Part shown: positions 19,506 through 28,183 of the stretch, one piece after another | How positions within the stretch are numbered: position 1 is the stretch's first letter | Layout: each line of letters starts with the position of its first letter | From: Owenia fusiformis | Taxonomy: Eukaryota > Annelida > Polychaeta > Sabellida > Oweniidae | Assembly: GCA_903813345.2 (NCBI GenBank) | Contig: CAIIXF020000109.1 | Span: forward strand, 1 to 28,183 | Direction: 5' to 3' | DNA length: 28,183 bases | Position numbers and translations under genes: made by a program | Notes under the pieces: model-generated | The model's input: only the letters and a program-made list of their open reading frames with translations | What the model was told of the DNA's origin: nothing | The model's database searches: none

Positions 19506-20138
19506 CTGTTACGCGGTATATGGCATACATTCATGGTTGCGCGGTATTTGTGATACGGGTGAATATGCCATACTCACCTGCGGTATATGGCATATTCCGC
19601 AGGTGAGTATGCGATATTCCGCAGTGAATATGCGATACATTGATTTCAGGGAATACCCGATACTCACCTGCGGAATATGTCATACTCACTTGCGGAATAT
19701 GCCATATACCGCAGGTGAATATGACATATACCGCAGGTGAAAACGTGATACATAAAGCCTTGATTTGATTGGTTGCGAGAATCGACTCTAAATGTAAAAC
19801 TACGCTGTTTTACCATTATAGTTAGTGCGTCGAGTACTAATATATGAATCCTGGATTGATTGAGTAAGTTTATTACGCGAGATTGGTGACTGGTACTTCT
19901 GCTAAGTTAATATATTCGATACACAGTACTGTTGATTCAGTAATCATTACAATAATTAATAACGTTTTACTATTTCGTTCAATCGATGCAATTGACAATT
20001 GCGTACTTCCGTATCACGTTCTCATTGGTTAGTTTGTATGCCATATACCGCAGGTGAATCTGTCATACACCGCAAGTGAATATGCCATATTCGTTGCGGA
20101 ATATGACATATTTTTGTATCGTGTTTACCGCGTAACAG
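19506..20138. mobile_element. 633-bp TIR element with terminal palindrome arrays (P2)
   Basis: Ends are CTGTTACGCGGTA and, inverted, TACCGCGTAACAG: 13-bp perfect TIRs. ATG flanks both sides (19503-19505 and 20139-20141), a 3-bp target-site duplication. Inside each end is an array of a ~22-bp motif related to CCATATACCGCAGGTGAATA in both orientations, about nine copies in all, mostly on the left (19560-19740) and two on the right (20040-20085). The core (about 19750-20030) is unique, with an inner inverted pair AACGTGATAC / GTATCACGTT and two ATTGGTT sites in direct orientation near its edges. The plus frame 19537-19740 is read through the array and is not a gene. The family is not known to me; non-autonomous foldback-type. 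Confidence 0.8.
19569..19611. repeat. 15-bp-arm hairpin in the P2 array
   Basis: CATACTCACCTGCGG (19569-19583) pairs perfectly with CCGCAGGTGAGTATG (19597-19611). The 13-base spacer TATATGGCATATT is itself partly self-complementary. Direct-order copies of CCGCAGGTGA at 19709 and 19731 are 22 bp apart, about two helical turns. Confidence 0.85.
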
Positions 20139-20934
20139 ATGCTACATACTGAAAATATTGCCTATTACGATTTTTCTTGCGAGAAACCCAAATCGAAGAT
20201 TTGAAAGGTTTCTTGAGCTATATGTTTCAGTTTGAGAATCCGGATAATGGGACAGTACCCGGATGAGGACTGATTATTTTCGGTTTGGTTTCATGATCTA
20301 CCTATCAATGTATCAACTTCAATTTTGCGATGGAGAAAACATATAACTCATCTCGGAACAACTTTTGGTACACCTCAGCGAAACTAGCAGAAAATTGAAT
20401 TAGTTTTTAAGACCATATTGTTCGGATTTTGATGCAATGTTTTTCGCGGCCATTTTAGTTTGGTGTTTCGTATATATTTCTGACTATTTCACGATGTAAC
20501 TTAGACCGCCTATGACCTGTCATCACCTCTGCGCACCCTTATTTTTGAGAATTACTGAGTGTACTTAGAGATAAGGTGGATTAAAACAAATACAAATCGA
20601 AACGAAGACTATCTTTTAAGAGACTTTATGATATCTTGTTTCTTTATTTAAACTTAGTGTATCAGAAATGTATTAACTCGTACATGCATTACTTTTTATT
20701 TTATCGTGAATCGAAAGTAATTAAAAAGACGTATTTACGTCAACTTTGAGAAACACATAACAAAGATCACTCCAAGTTTACCTACAGAATAATAGTAGTT
20801 GCCTTAAAAATATATGAGGACCTAAATATGTTTATGGTAAGGCTTGTTTGGCCGTGTGTATTTAGATTATTGCAAGACGAAATGATTTGATTTTTCGAAG
20901 AGTTATACCTTTTAAACGGGTTTCGTTGCTTCAT
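20139..20934. other. AT-rich stretch without recognisable features
   Basis: About 0.8 kb between two TIR elements. No frame of useful length, no repeated phrase shared with the rest of the window, no convincing inverted repeat. Confidence 0.6.
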
Positions 20935-20950
20935 CACCCCGGAATAGCCC

Positions 20951-21210
20951 GACAACGGTAAAGTCAGATACCGTTGTCACAAATGGCGGACATAACCGTC
21001 GCTTCAATTAGATTTTCATGAACTGTATGTTTAATAGAGCGCCTAGACTAAATTCCTTTGGAACAACAATCAACCAAAGTGTCTTAATATCTTCTACCAT
21101 CGAAATAAAGTCTTTAATTTAACGGATCAAAATGAGATAGGGGACAACGGACACTGTAATTACCACATGCCGTTGTCTTTCTAAATTACTCAAATTCATA
21201 TTCCGTTGTC
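20951..21210. repeat. Cluster of five CCGTTGTC motifs with a 10-bp hairpin
   Basis: CCGTTGTC or its complement GACAACGG occurs at 20951, 20971, 21143, 21170 and 21203. The first two form a perfect hairpin: GACAACGGTA (20951-20960), loop AAGTCAGA, TACCGTTGTC (20969-20978). In the right TIR the equivalent hairpin has decayed. Such repeated 8-mers inside a transposon end are often protein-binding sites; this is inference. Confidence 0.7.
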
Positions 21211-21559
21211 ATTGACGATATCGAAGACAGTTCTGAAAAATAGGGTATAGGGATTGATGGACAAAGAGCCTCTTGAAAAAGATACAGTGAAGATGTAATT
21301 CCGAAGAATGTGAGGAAAGTACTAAGAGGATTATGCAATGCTACACCTTTATCTGAATTTTTATTGAAATCATATCCATCCAGATACGCTGCACTTCTGG
21401 CAGCAACTGGTGGTCATACCAACTAATAAGAATCTGCTGTAAATCTGTAAAATTATGATGATAAAAATTATATAAAATGTATCAGGTAACTCCAGAATTA
21501 AATTGTCTTTAAAATGAGATATAACACACCATGTAACATTAAGTACTTTTTGCTGTAAA

Positions 21560-21597
21560 GGGGGGGGGGGTGTGCTGCTGTTTTTTGACACCCTGTA
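21560..21597 (-). mobile_element. Mariner-like terminus with adjacent G11 run
   Basis: On the minus strand, TA then CAGGGTGTCAAAAAA (plus 21581-21597) resembles a Tc1/mariner end. Next to it is an uninterrupted run of 11 G on the plus strand (21560-21570). No matching inverted end was found within the element or nearby, so this is either a solo or truncated end or a coincidence. Confidence 0.4.
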
Positions 21598-21843
21598 TAT
21601 TGTGGCGATTCACGACCCAATTTGATCGAAATGGGATTTCATATGATACATTATCACAAGACCTTAATACACGCACAGAATAAGCGACGATGAAATCCCA
21701 TGAAATGAGGAACAAGTGAACAGTTGAAGCGACGGTTACTGTATGTCCGCCATTTGTGACAACTGTATCTGACTTTACCGTAATTAGGATATTCCGGTGT
21801 GTTCATGTCATTTCATCTTTTTGCAAAACAAAAACCTATATTA

Positions 21844-22222
21844 AAAGGAGTGGTATCGATATGGTGAACCTTTTGAACACGCGTTTTGCTTAAACCAGTC
21901 ATCAAAACATTCTGGAAATTCTACACAACGTCAATTCAATGGTCATCTTTTGGATGGTAACATTATAATTTGGAATATATATACCCTCCGTAAAGAAAAG
22001 AGATGCATGATCCTTTATCATTAATATATTGAGAGGTCTCAGAAAATGTTGTACATGCTATTATGTTCCAACAAGGTTCGGAAAGACATTTTATTTCATC
22101 CTCAAGAATTGGTAGAAAGGAACAAAAAACAATTGCAACGTGTTTTTTACAGAATGTTTTCAATAATTGGTTTAAGAAAAAACATTGTTAAATTCAGTTC
22201 ACCATATCGATACCTATCCTTT
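21844..22222. mobile_element. Foldback element family A, copy 3 (internally deleted)
   Basis: Ends AAAGGAGTGGTATCGATATGG and CCATATCGATACCTATCCTTT match family A. Only ~379 bp remain: the left arm stops near 21985 and the right arm resumes near 22030 with GAGAGGTCT, replacing the central half by about 45 unrelated bases. The GTTGTACATGCTATT sequence at about 22048-22062 confirms the uninterrupted state at the site where copy 1 holds the mariner-like insertion. The plus frame 22046-22366 runs out of the element and is not credible. Confidence 0.85.
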
Positions 22223-22819
22223 CTTATACATCAACTTACCTCTTACCTCATTTTAAAATTCATTCTTGAGATTTACGTGAACATGATTTATAACATAAGT
22301 AAATTTAATGGACCAATATTGACATTTCAAAAACGAAACGAAAATATTTTATCGAAGGTTACCTAAATGTCTCATAATTGTACTTCATATATAACAATGT
22401 AGACAAGAATTCAAATTAAACATTTCGGCGAATAACCACTCTAACTCAAATCAGGTTGTAAACAACAAGTGTGTAAAGATAAGTCACGGGGTTTCGATGC
22501 TTATGATGATTAAACTTGGACGTCAGGGGTTGTTCAGTTTTATTTTCATTTTCAATTGTCATTGTCGATACTTAATATAAAATTGATTCAACTCAAAGCT
22601 TATTTTATTGGTTTAAATAATAATTCGAATTTGAAGAAGCGAGTTGCGGAAATTTTCGATATTAGAAAACCTATAAAATATGATATTTTCATTTTAATTG
22701 TTCATAAATCCCGGTAAAACTAGAAATCGGCAACTCCGCGGAATAGCAAATTCCAACGAACACTATATAAATCATGAATCTGTACAGTCACAATCTAATA
22801 CTTTCCATCTACTCTTCTC
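22223..22819. other. AT-rich stretch without recognisable features
   Basis: About 0.6 kb of AT-rich sequence between foldback copy 3 and the 140-bp tandem repeat. There are no repeated phrases or frames worth calling. Confidence 0.55.
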
Positions 22820-23260
22820 TTTAATAAATACTTGAGATCATCGTAGTATCATGTAACCATACCATAATAACCATATCTCTAAGTAATGGCCAATATCTGC
22901 TCTAGGCAGCCATTTGGATTTTTTGAAGCATAAATCAGAAAAAAACAATACCATGATTGTGATCTACTCTTAAATTCTCTCAATTTGAGTATAACATAAC
23001 CATACTTCTAAGAGGTCAGATAAATATTGCAAAATCCCACATTAGTGGGCCATTTTGAATTTTACGAGGCCCTAATCAGAAGAACAATAGAATAAGCGCA
23101 ATCTACTGTTATTTGCCTTTCATTTGAGCATAGTAAAGCTATACTTCAAAAACATCTCAAAATTAACGCAATTTTCTGTCCACCAAATATGAAGACAATC
23201 CGTTGACCAGTGTTCGAGTTATACAGACGGACGAAGGGCTTCACTATATCCCTACTGAAC
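22820..23260. repeat. Degenerate ~140-bp tandem repeat
   Basis: GCCATTTGGATTTTTTGAAG (about 22909) and GCCATTTTGAATTTTACGAG (about 23049) start two diverged units 140 bp apart. Each continues through AATCAGAA, GTGATCTACT / GCAATCTACT, and AACCATACTTC / AAGCTATACTTC. A partial earlier unit ends at CCATATCTCTAAG (about 22871). The right side runs into CAGACGGACGAAGGGC, a phrase of a type often seen in molluscan dispersed repeats. Confidence 0.6.
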
Positions 23261-23886
23261 TTCGTTCTTTTGGATAATTAAGAGCATATATTTTTTCTTA
23301 ATTAGTAGATTCACACACAACTGAAGAGCCCCTGTCGACAAATTGTGCGCGAAAAATAGATTTTGACGCTAAATTACATAATTATTTTTAGTTTCCTTTA
23401 AAATGTTAATAGGATCCATGTAGTAGTTTAAAATAGCGTATTCTAAAATTATGATGACATTTTGACTTATTTTACATTTAGTATGGGAATCATAAGTAAT
23501 AATGATCATAATCTTGATAAACTACTTTTACAAAGTGATAATACAGTTCTTGCATGTTTCCAATAGAGATAACAATAAGAAACGGTTTGCTAGCCCCTTT
23601 TGTTGTTTTGGTGATTAAGATCATATTTAGGAGTCAGATAATTCCAATATATAGTGAGATATCAGACACACTCGCTTTTCTTAACAGTGCCTCTACGTAA
23701 ATAAGGCAGGACTCAGTGGCGTAGTGTACGGAAAGTCAGAATTGGCGTCTTGTGTCTCAAGCTGAAAAAATGTTTCTTTGAAATTAGGTGACAATCTCAC
23801 TCCAACAATAAATACGTGTAAAATTAAATGATTTTATGTTACCATGTGTATTTGTTGACTTATTGGAAACAGTTAGTTTAAGCTAG

Positions 23887-26131
23887 TAGACTAGAATCAG
23901 AGGGTTGAAAATATCATGACATCTTATATTTTGACGAGCCGGCAATTCATGTTTACCAATTGAAAGGTAAAGGGTTCCTAAATTGGTACGGAGATTTAAC
24001 AAGAAGAAATAGGTGTCAAAATGTGTTTTTTGCCGAAAAAAATTTTAAAATTAAAAAAAAATTTTTTTGAAAATTTGTTTTAGTACAAACAGCTCTGATT
24101 AACTACAAAAAGTGAAAATAAACCATATTTGGTTGATTTTGAAGATTTTTGGGAGCTTTTAGGGAATTTGCTTGTGGTTGGCTCATAAGTGAATTAAATT
24201 GTCAATGTACTATTTATATGCATTAATAATAGAGATAATATTAAGGTTTACTACCCGAATTAGCACTTCACCAAGAAATATATAATATATTTTAATAAAA
24301 TTTTATTTCGTACTCCATTGTGTCATGTTTCAGTTCATATGTATGTCACCGATGTATACTTTAATATATCCTCAAAACATTTGCAGATGGTTGGTTTACT
24401 ATTAATATAAAATGGATATTCAAACATATAATGTTATGTGGAAACATAATTGTCACTATCATCATCACAGCCTGTCATCGAATATTTTGTACAATGAGGT
24501 GGAGCAGGTCATTTTTACAAGTTTCAATGTTTCCGCAAAATTTGTTATTTAACCGAAACTACTTCTTATTCTAAGATAAAATGAACCAGCGCAAACAGTG
24601 ACAATTGCCAATCATACTTCTGCAAGACATTCGTAAGAAACCTTTAATGACTGAATACGAAGTTAATGAAAAGGCGTGAACATCCTCCACTCAAAACGAT
24701 CATTTTCCATTATTAATTTTTATCGTTTTTAGCGGAGGCTTTTGTTTATTATTTTCAGTAATAGTCTAAGTAGCGATTAAAAGGATTTCTTGCTTCAAAA
24801 AATTATGCCTTCTTTTATTTGATTAAAAAACTATGAACATTGGGCAGTTGGGGAGGGCAAACAATGGGGGTGGAGCAATAAAATCATTTTTGACAGCCTT
24901 AGCACATCAGTCATGTAGACAATACCGGCTTGGTAGCTTGATGCATCAAAATATCTCTTCTAAGATGCAGTGCTGTGTGCACCATCTCCTGAAGAAGGTA
25001 TTTTGCTGCACCAATGATATAGCATGATAATCCATAGTCTTGATAAGCACAGTTTACGGGTAAAATAACAGTTTATGCCATGCCACCTTGTAATGGGACA
25101 ATTATCTTGTACAACTCTTTTATGTGCAGCTCTAATGCTTTTCGCAATTGCAAATGGTCCTACATTTTTGTCAACTTATTGTTTAGAATCACCAGCTAAT
25201 ATATAGTATATTTCTGTCACAGCTGACAACTTAAGAACACGTTCCTCTAGCAGCAGCAGAATATAGCTCACTCGTGAGAGAATGCTGCATGTCAAATAAT
25301 TACTGGTGCTAGTGGAAGACCTCTTCATATCACTTTTAAATTTGGAAAAAACAGTCTTAGTGATTTTTACATTTCTTTGACATTAGGTCATTTATATTAT
25401 CGAGTCTTACACCCTATGATGGGTGTACCATTGAGAAGTACATTACTGATTTGTGTGTACTCGTATCACTGGAAGTGTATTGTGCCATTTTAACTATTCA
25501 CATTGCTGAAAATGTCATCACATTTATCTGTTACCTTATTCTGTTTGGATGTTATGCATCAATCGTCTTTTCACCGTTCCCTATATTGTATACATTGTTA
25601 TTTGTGTTGAGCATTTCATAAAGTTAAACCATGTTGTGGACAGAAGACACATCCTGTTTTCTCTATTTTATACGATAGGTTAAGATGAGATAAATGATAG
25701 ACCCCATTAACTGAACCAACGGCTAACAAATCTATTTTGATAGGGAGCTGATTGTGTTTGGTGATTATTGGTACTAGTTCAATAACGTTAATCAAACCAG
25801 ATAAAGTACAATCTGTATGAAACCAGTGTGCAAAATCGAAAAACACTGATTGGTTGGCAGGGCTCCAGCCTGGCACATTGACAAGTTGACCACATTTATT
25901 TATGAGTGGTGATCAACACTGACTGTATATGGTGAACTTGTAAAGAAATGAGGAATATTCTTTTAATTAATTGTCAAATTAGTGCCTTTTGACACCTCGT
26001 TCAACATGTTAAATCTCACAAATCTTTTGTTATATATAAAGGAGTATTTTGATACAGGTCTCTTGTCGGCTCGTCAAAATATAAGTACTTTCACTTTCTA
26101 GAGGCTTATATCATCATATGATTCTAGTCTA
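23887..26131. mobile_element. 2.2-kb TIR transposon J inserted in block B copy 2
   Basis: Ends are TAGACTAGAATCA and its exact complement TGATTCTAGTCTA. A second perfect pair, CTTATATTTTGACGAGCCG (23923-23941) and its complement (26067-26085), follows. Gapped similarity continues to GAGATTTAAC and AGGTGTCAAAA (to about 24022 and from about 25987), giving TIRs of ~140 bp. The empty site in block B copy 1 reads GCTAGCATTTTG; here TAG precedes and TGG follows the element, consistent with a 3-bp target-site duplication. PIF/Harbinger and some CACTA elements make 3-bp duplications, but the TIR is typical of neither. The interior holds a decayed minus-strand reading frame (24840-25876), probably the remains of its transposase. 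Confidence 0.8.
24840..25876 (-). pseudogene. Decayed reading frame of transposon J, family unknown
   Basis: On the minus strand an 86-codon frame (25876-25616) is followed, after several stops and a frame change, by about 185 codons in one frame (about 25390 to 24838) broken by only two stops. In this base composition a stop would be expected every 15-20 codons. Phrases such as VFSKFKSDMKRS, LLLLEERVLKLSAVTEIYYI and GPFAIAKSIRAAHKRVVQDN look protein-like. I cannot assign a family: no DDE triad, zinc-finger or recombinase motif is clear. Because it sits inside a TIR element, a dead transposase is the simplest explanation. The opposite-strand frame 24833-25027 (64 codons) is probably a shadow of it. 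Confidence 0.4.
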
Positions 26132-26705
26132 TGGCATTTTTTATTCATTTAAATATTGTCTACATGATACTCATTTTTAACTTGACCTTAGCTATTCAAT
26201 ACGACAGATAAGTACAGTATATACGCATTGAATAACCCTTGCTCGATGTCACAAATCTATTTCACAAATGGCAAGGTTACGTCTACTTGATATAAGCAGT
26301 TAAGGTATAAAACTATTAATAGATAAATGAGCTGGTTGTGCATAGAAATCGACAGCTTAGTACAGAATGTTGTTTTACTTGTATGACCTTGATCTTTATT
26401 TTTAGAGTTTTATTTTCGAATTATTAGAAGTGTTGATTTAAAATCTAAATAAATTGAGCATGTTGGGATAGCATGTCTAGCTAGGAGACATAGACCCCTC
26501 GTGCTGGGTTCAATGAAAAATTACTATCCAAATGTGGATAATTAGATAAAGGAGAGAAATGACAAAATTATTATGCTATCAAAGAAAAGAAGAGTTGTTG
26601 TCTTATTCAAGATTATCAATAAAAAAATATCAAGACTTATGAGAACTAAATCGTACGTGCATATTATTTTTTAAGGTTATAAGATCAGTGTATTGATGTT
26701 TCATA

Positions 26706-27120
26706 CGTACCCCCTCTGGCCCTCGGGCAGATATATCATATTGGCCTTGGGATAATCCCAACATCCTGGACCTCATCTAGGATAATCTCTATATATCGAC
26801 TCCGATGTTGTGCATGGAAATTCAAGATGGGAAGTCGGAAAAATCTAAATGCACACTCATAGATGTTCATGCATGAATAAATTGCTGATATTTCAGAGCA
26901 CCGTGGTTTGTAAAATCATGTGAACTGAGTAAACATAAGTTTTTGTTCTTTACAAAGAAGATATATAAGGGTTATGTACTGGGAGGTTTTGGATAGAGGG
27001 TATATCCTGAGGGATCTATTTTTATATCTATAAGCATTTAAAATTTTGAAAAAAAAAAGTTTTTGAAAAAATTGAAAAAATTGAATCTTTTTTAAAATAA
27101 AATTTTAAGAAAAAAAGTTG
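26706..27120. other. Low-complexity stretch after block B
   Basis: Contains GGGATAATCCC (26740 area) and AGGATAAT phrases, and an A/T-rich run (27040-27120) of AAAAATTG and TTTTTGAAAA units. No gene. ATATATCATATTGGC occurs at about 26733 and again at about 27546. Confidence 0.5.
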
Positions 27121-27129
27121 TTGATTTTT

Positions 27130-27235
27130 GAGCGGGATGGATATACTATATTTGCCCGTATTTGGCATGGAGCGGGACATATTCAATATATCCTGCCCGC
27201 TCGTCAGATATGATATATATTCCCGGGTGATATCT
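27130..27235. repeat. Inverted-repeat cluster P3 (GAGCGGG/CCCGCTC)
   Basis: GAGCGGG at 27170-27176 pairs with CCCGCTC at 27196-27202 around an AT-rich, partly complementary spacer (ACATATT with AATATAT). Another GAGCGGGATGGATATA begins at 27130, and GATATGATATATATTCCCGGG follows in 27207-27226. The layout, short GC-rich arms on AT-rich cores, resembles clusters P1 and P2 without sharing sequence. The minus frame 27028-27291 runs through it and is not a convincing gene. Confidence 0.5.
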
Positions 27236-27569
27236 ACCCCAATCCACTCAAGTATGAAAATACTTATTGCTGTTCTCTGATACTCCAGCAATCCTTTGAA
27301 AACAGATATTGGATCAAAATCAATCTATATTGATAAGTTTCTGTACAATTACGCCTGCCATGGGGGTCGATATACATGAATAAATGTGTTTCAGTGGCCA
27401 TGAAAACATGAGGAGGGCCCGCTTCGATCGCGAGGAAAGCTTCATTATTATTCCATGAAGATATTGAGTTTCTTTATAGGAACGTAAACGATTGTGCCAA
27501 ATTATACATAATTCAATGTTCCAAGGAGTATACTTCCGAGAACAAATATATCATATTGGCTTCTGACCA

Positions 27570-27768
27570 TTCATTCGTGCGTGTGTTCGTCCGACCGTTC
27601 GTTCGTTCGTTCGTGCATGAGTTCGTCTGACTGTCTGTTCGTGCGTTCGTCAAACCTTCCGTCCGTTCGTGGGTGCGTTCGTCCAAAATTCGTTCGTTAA
27701 TGCGTGCGTTCGTCTGATCTTCCGTTCGTGCGTTCGTCAAACCATCCGTTCATGGCAGCGTTCATGAG
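27570..27768. repeat. TTCG-type minisatellite with ~87-bp higher-order unit
   Basis: A run of degenerate GTTC/GTCC tetranucleotides. The phrase TGCGTTCGTCAAACC occurs ending near 27656 and again near 27743, 87 bp apart, so tetranucleotide units are organised in a longer repeat. The minus frame 27513-27740, rich in Thr-Asn-Ala-Arg-Thr, is only the translation of the repeat. Confidence 0.8.
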
Positions 27769-28183
27769 TATGTAAGCTGACAACAGGAGATTGAGACAAA
27801 AATAGTATTACTGAACATTTTTTTACTTAATCGTTTAGGCTGACCTAAATGCAAGCTTACGCGTACATCTTACTGAATATCGACTTGTACTCATATATGA
27901 TGGAATTCCACTTACTTTTCAAACAGTTGGATTGATTGGATTTGATGCTTAAATCAATTTTTTCCATCATATTATAAATATGATCTTAAACTTTTAACAT
28001 TTCATCTGATCTAATATTTATCACATTTCTTAGATGAGCTTCCTTATTCTGAAAAATAGCATGGAATGTCATACTGCAGTTTTCCCATTACTACGTACTA
28101 CGTTATATATTTGCTGTTTTGAGAATTGTATCAACAAATAATGTATTCATGAAACTGGGTTTTCAGTGGGACTTCCTCATGTT
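27769..28183. other. AT-rich end of window, no features seen
   Basis: About 400 bp with no repeat shared with the rest of the window and no frame worth calling. Confidence 0.6.

Larger units (their letters stand above)
20935..21801. mobile_element. TIR element I, 867 bp, with CCGTTGTC motif cluster
   Basis: The left end CACCCCGGAATA and right end on minus CACACCGGAATA start inverted repeats that continue for ~75 bp with small gaps (ACGGTAAAGTCAGATAC, GTTGTCACAAATGGCGGAC, ACCGTCGCTTCAA). TTCAT flanks both ends (20930-20934 and 21802-21806), a probable 5-bp target-site duplication. Some hAT and Transib elements make 5-bp duplications, but the ends match neither closely enough for a call. The minus frame 21370-21591 shows no domain. 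A separate mariner-like terminus lies inside, listed next. Confidence 0.75.
23633..26705 (+). repeat. Block B, copy 2 (interrupted by one 2.2-kb element)
   Basis: Segments 23633-23886 and 26132-26705 together match block B copy 1. This copy lacks the 935-bp TIR element (continuous at CAGAATGTTGTTTTACTTG, about 26363) and lacks the 338-bp-unit element plus LINE (continuous from CCTCGTGCTGGGTTCAATG into AAAAATTAC near 26510). It holds instead its own insertion, 23887-26131, where copy 1 is continuous (GCTAGCATTTTGTATT, about 5469-5484). Confidence 0.8.

Noticed and set aside
26733-27561. 15-bp direct repeat ATATATCATATTGGC at about 26733 and 27546
   Set aside because: In AT-rich sequence a 15-mer match within 28 kb is not surprising, and no element ends coincide with it.
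27513-27740. 75-codon minus ORF rich in Thr-Asn-Ala-Arg-Thr repeats
   Set aside because: Direct product of translating the TTCG tetranucleotide minisatellite.

Overview
This window looks like non-coding, repeat-rich DNA from a metazoan nuclear genome. It is AT-rich, has no operon-like packing and no intact long ORF, and it is filled with decayed DNA transposons, foldback (long inverted repeat) elements, degenerate tandem repeats and one LINE tail. The style of the repeats (GTCC/TTCG-type tetranucleotide tracts inside dispersed elements, many terminal-inverted-repeat elements, a Tc1/mariner remnant and a non-LTR retrotransposon tail) suggests a marine invertebrate, most plausibly a bivalve or other mollusc. 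That taxonomic guess rests on general resemblance only. I found no gene that I would call functional.

Layout. 1-290: a small inverted-repeat element. 1294-3383: a foldback element (family A, copy 1) split by a rearranged mariner-like transposon, which itself carries a 427-bp element with perfect 24-bp inverted ends. 4877-5150: a degenerate ~85-bp tandem repeat. 5218-8935: copy 1 of a ~0.9-kb duplicated block (block B), interrupted by a TIR element (5705-6639) and by a 338-bp-period tandem element plus a LINE reverse-transcriptase tail (6790-8571). 8936-11775: featureless AT-rich DNA. 11776-12464: family A copy 2. 12567-13256: a second foldback element, unrelated in sequence. 13.5-15.1 kb: a dispersed ~100-bp repeat, a 32-bp inverted pair 1.1 kb apart, and a perfect 19-bp palindrome. 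15.2-15.5 kb: an array of alternating hairpins. 16.2-17.9 kb: an imperfect ~1-kb tandem duplication. 19506-20138: a 633-bp element with TIRs, a 3-bp target-site duplication and terminal arrays of a ~22-bp palindromic motif. 20935-21801: another TIR element with a repeated CCGTTGTC motif. 21844-22222: family A copy 3. 22.8-23.3 kb: a ~140-bp tandem repeat. 23633-26705: block B copy 2, interrupted by a 2.2-kb TIR element (23887-26131) that carries a decayed open reading frame on the minus strand. 27.1-27.25 kb: an inverted-repeat cluster. 27.57-27.77 kb: a TTCG-type minisatellite.

The two block B copies have different insertions, so each supplies the empty site for the other. This fixes the ends and target-site duplications of two elements that could not otherwise be placed precisely. 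The three family A copies do the same for the mariner-like insertion.

No protein system was recognised. The most unusual objects are the palindrome-array elements at 15.2-15.5 kb and 19.5-20.1 kb and the inverted-end mariner derivative at 1.7-3.1 kb. Identity levels are estimates by eye; no alignment or database search was run.
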